The position numbers were made by a program, and so were the translations under genes. This document shows positions 63,307-64,000 of a stretch of 64,000 nucleotides of DNA, in pieces. The stretch lies in assembly GCA_964035545.1 (NCBI GenBank), contig OZ037770.1, forward strand, positions 3,453,662-3,517,661. Reading direction: 5' to 3'. The DNA is from Bugula neritina (Eukaryota > Bryozoa > Gymnolaemata > Cheilostomatida > Bugulidae). The stretch's first letter is position 1. Every line of letters begins with the position of its first letter. Under the pieces are notes generated by a model that saw only the letters and a program-made list of their open reading frames with translations, did not search any database and was not told the DNA's origin.

Positions 63307-64000
63307 TGGTGGACGGACTAGCAGGGGCCTCTGGCTGTGCCCCTACTTCACCGGTAGTGGTTACTTCTTCCTGTTCTCCGGATGGAGCCCCGCCCTCCGT
63401 GTGGGTTTGCACTTCCGGAGCCGGCTCGGTTTCTGGAAGTGACGGAACCAGACTTGGCGTAGGAGGTGGCGGACGCACTTCTGTAGGCAAAAGCGGTCGC
63501 TCGTCTCGTACCAAGTCTTCTTTCTGTGGAATGACCACTTCATATTCAGGTCCATGCCGCCGTCGCCCGCGCATTGTCGTCTGCCTCCTGGGCTCCAACA
63601 ACGGGGGGCTTCTCCCACTGCATCTGGGCTGGCCCAATACGGCTTCAAGCAAGCCTCATTCTGGATAGACACCTGTCCTGAGCGCTCGATCTTGTAGGTG
63701 TGGTTGGGCATAGCCTCGACTATCACGTAGGGTCCCACGAACTTAGGCTGTAACTTAGCCAGCCGCCTGTGCGCGACGCCTACGGTAATTGACCATCCAC
63801 ACCCAATCTCCTGTCTGATAGAGGGGTGGCTCCTCGGAATCCTCGCACCGCACCTGTCACTGCTTTTCTCGCAGTATTTCGTGTGCAACCCTCATCCGTT
63901 CCACTAGTTCGCTGGCATACTCGCTGACCGAGTTGTCTTGCTCTGGAACGTGGTAGGTAAGATGGTCAGGGACACGAGTCCCTCTCCCGAGCATCAGTAG
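63230..64000 (-). pseudogene. Pol C-terminal part of gypsy element 3
   Basis: From the edge: LLMLGRGTRVPDHLTYHVPE, a Trp-to-stop change in KQWQVR, GDWVWMVNYRRRR, the GPY-type module KLQPKFVGPYVIVEAMPN, then a frameshift near 63600 and the proline-rich tail (63230-63652) that runs in frame into the ORF2-like EGGAPSG segment. The sequence resembles element 1 closely in the integrase end. Confidence 0.8.

Larger units (their letters stand above)
61291..64000 (-). mobile_element. Ty3/gypsy element 3, 3' part, damaged and cut by window edge
   Basis: Minus strand from the right edge: end of integrase, Pol tail, ORF2-like tail, ORF3, polypurine tract, LTR. Layout and protein sequence match element 1 but the LTR is clearly different, so it is a related family. 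Stops and shifts interrupt each frame. The 5' part lies beyond the window. Confidence 0.85.

Overview
The window is nuclear DNA of an invertebrate animal, probably marine. Evidence for an animal is spliced genes with GT-AG introns for a neuronal-type synaptobrevin, a TRIQK homologue, two CHAC2-type gamma-glutamylcyclotransferases and an MFS transporter, set in AT-rich, minisatellite-rich DNA with Ty3/gypsy, DNA-transposon, MITE and tRNA-derived SINE copies. A lophotrochozoan (for example a mollusc) would fit, but nothing here fixes the species.

Layout. 0.2-1.7 kb (-): first exon of an ankyrin-repeat gene that runs off the left edge. 2.5-4.3 kb (-) and 18.0-20.1 kb (+): two head-to-head CHAC2 paralogues with identical exon plans. 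Between them, inside a degenerate ACT/AGT-rich array, sits a young complete Ty3/gypsy element (6250-13855) with near-identical LTRs, a long gag-pol, a displaced Pol tail and a third ORF with two zinc fingers and a coiled coil. 20-27 kb: intergenic DNA with 48-bp and 30-bp minisatellites. 27.5-33.2 kb (-): a synaptobrevin/VAMP gene with two interchangeable 52-nt transmembrane exons. 34-38 kb: simple-repeat DNA with no recognisable gene. 38.6-39.6 kb (+): TRIQK. 38.67-49.4 kb is duplicated at 52.38-57.98 kb. The left copy carries a 6.67-kb TIR transposon (40449-47120, 3-bp TSD) that the right copy lacks, and each copy holds a broken exon of an SLC18B1-like transporter.

The spacer between the duplicate copies (49.4-52.3 kb) is the most unusual part. 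It holds (TA)n blocks, a tandem repeat of about 271 bp whose minus strand carries a textbook type I hammerhead ribozyme, two further degenerate hammerhead-like motifs, and a solitary relative of the gypsy zinc-finger/coiled-coil ORF that ends about 70 bp upstream of one of those motifs. 58.2-60 kb (-) is a decayed gypsy pol. 61.3 kb to the right edge (-) is the 3' part of another, damaged gypsy element related to the intact one.

The host genes do not form a pathway together. The main story is recent genome dynamics: paralogue duplication with apparent gene conversion, a segmental (or falsely duplicated allelic) block, expansion of minisatellites, and several generations of mobile elements. 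Identity statements are by eye.
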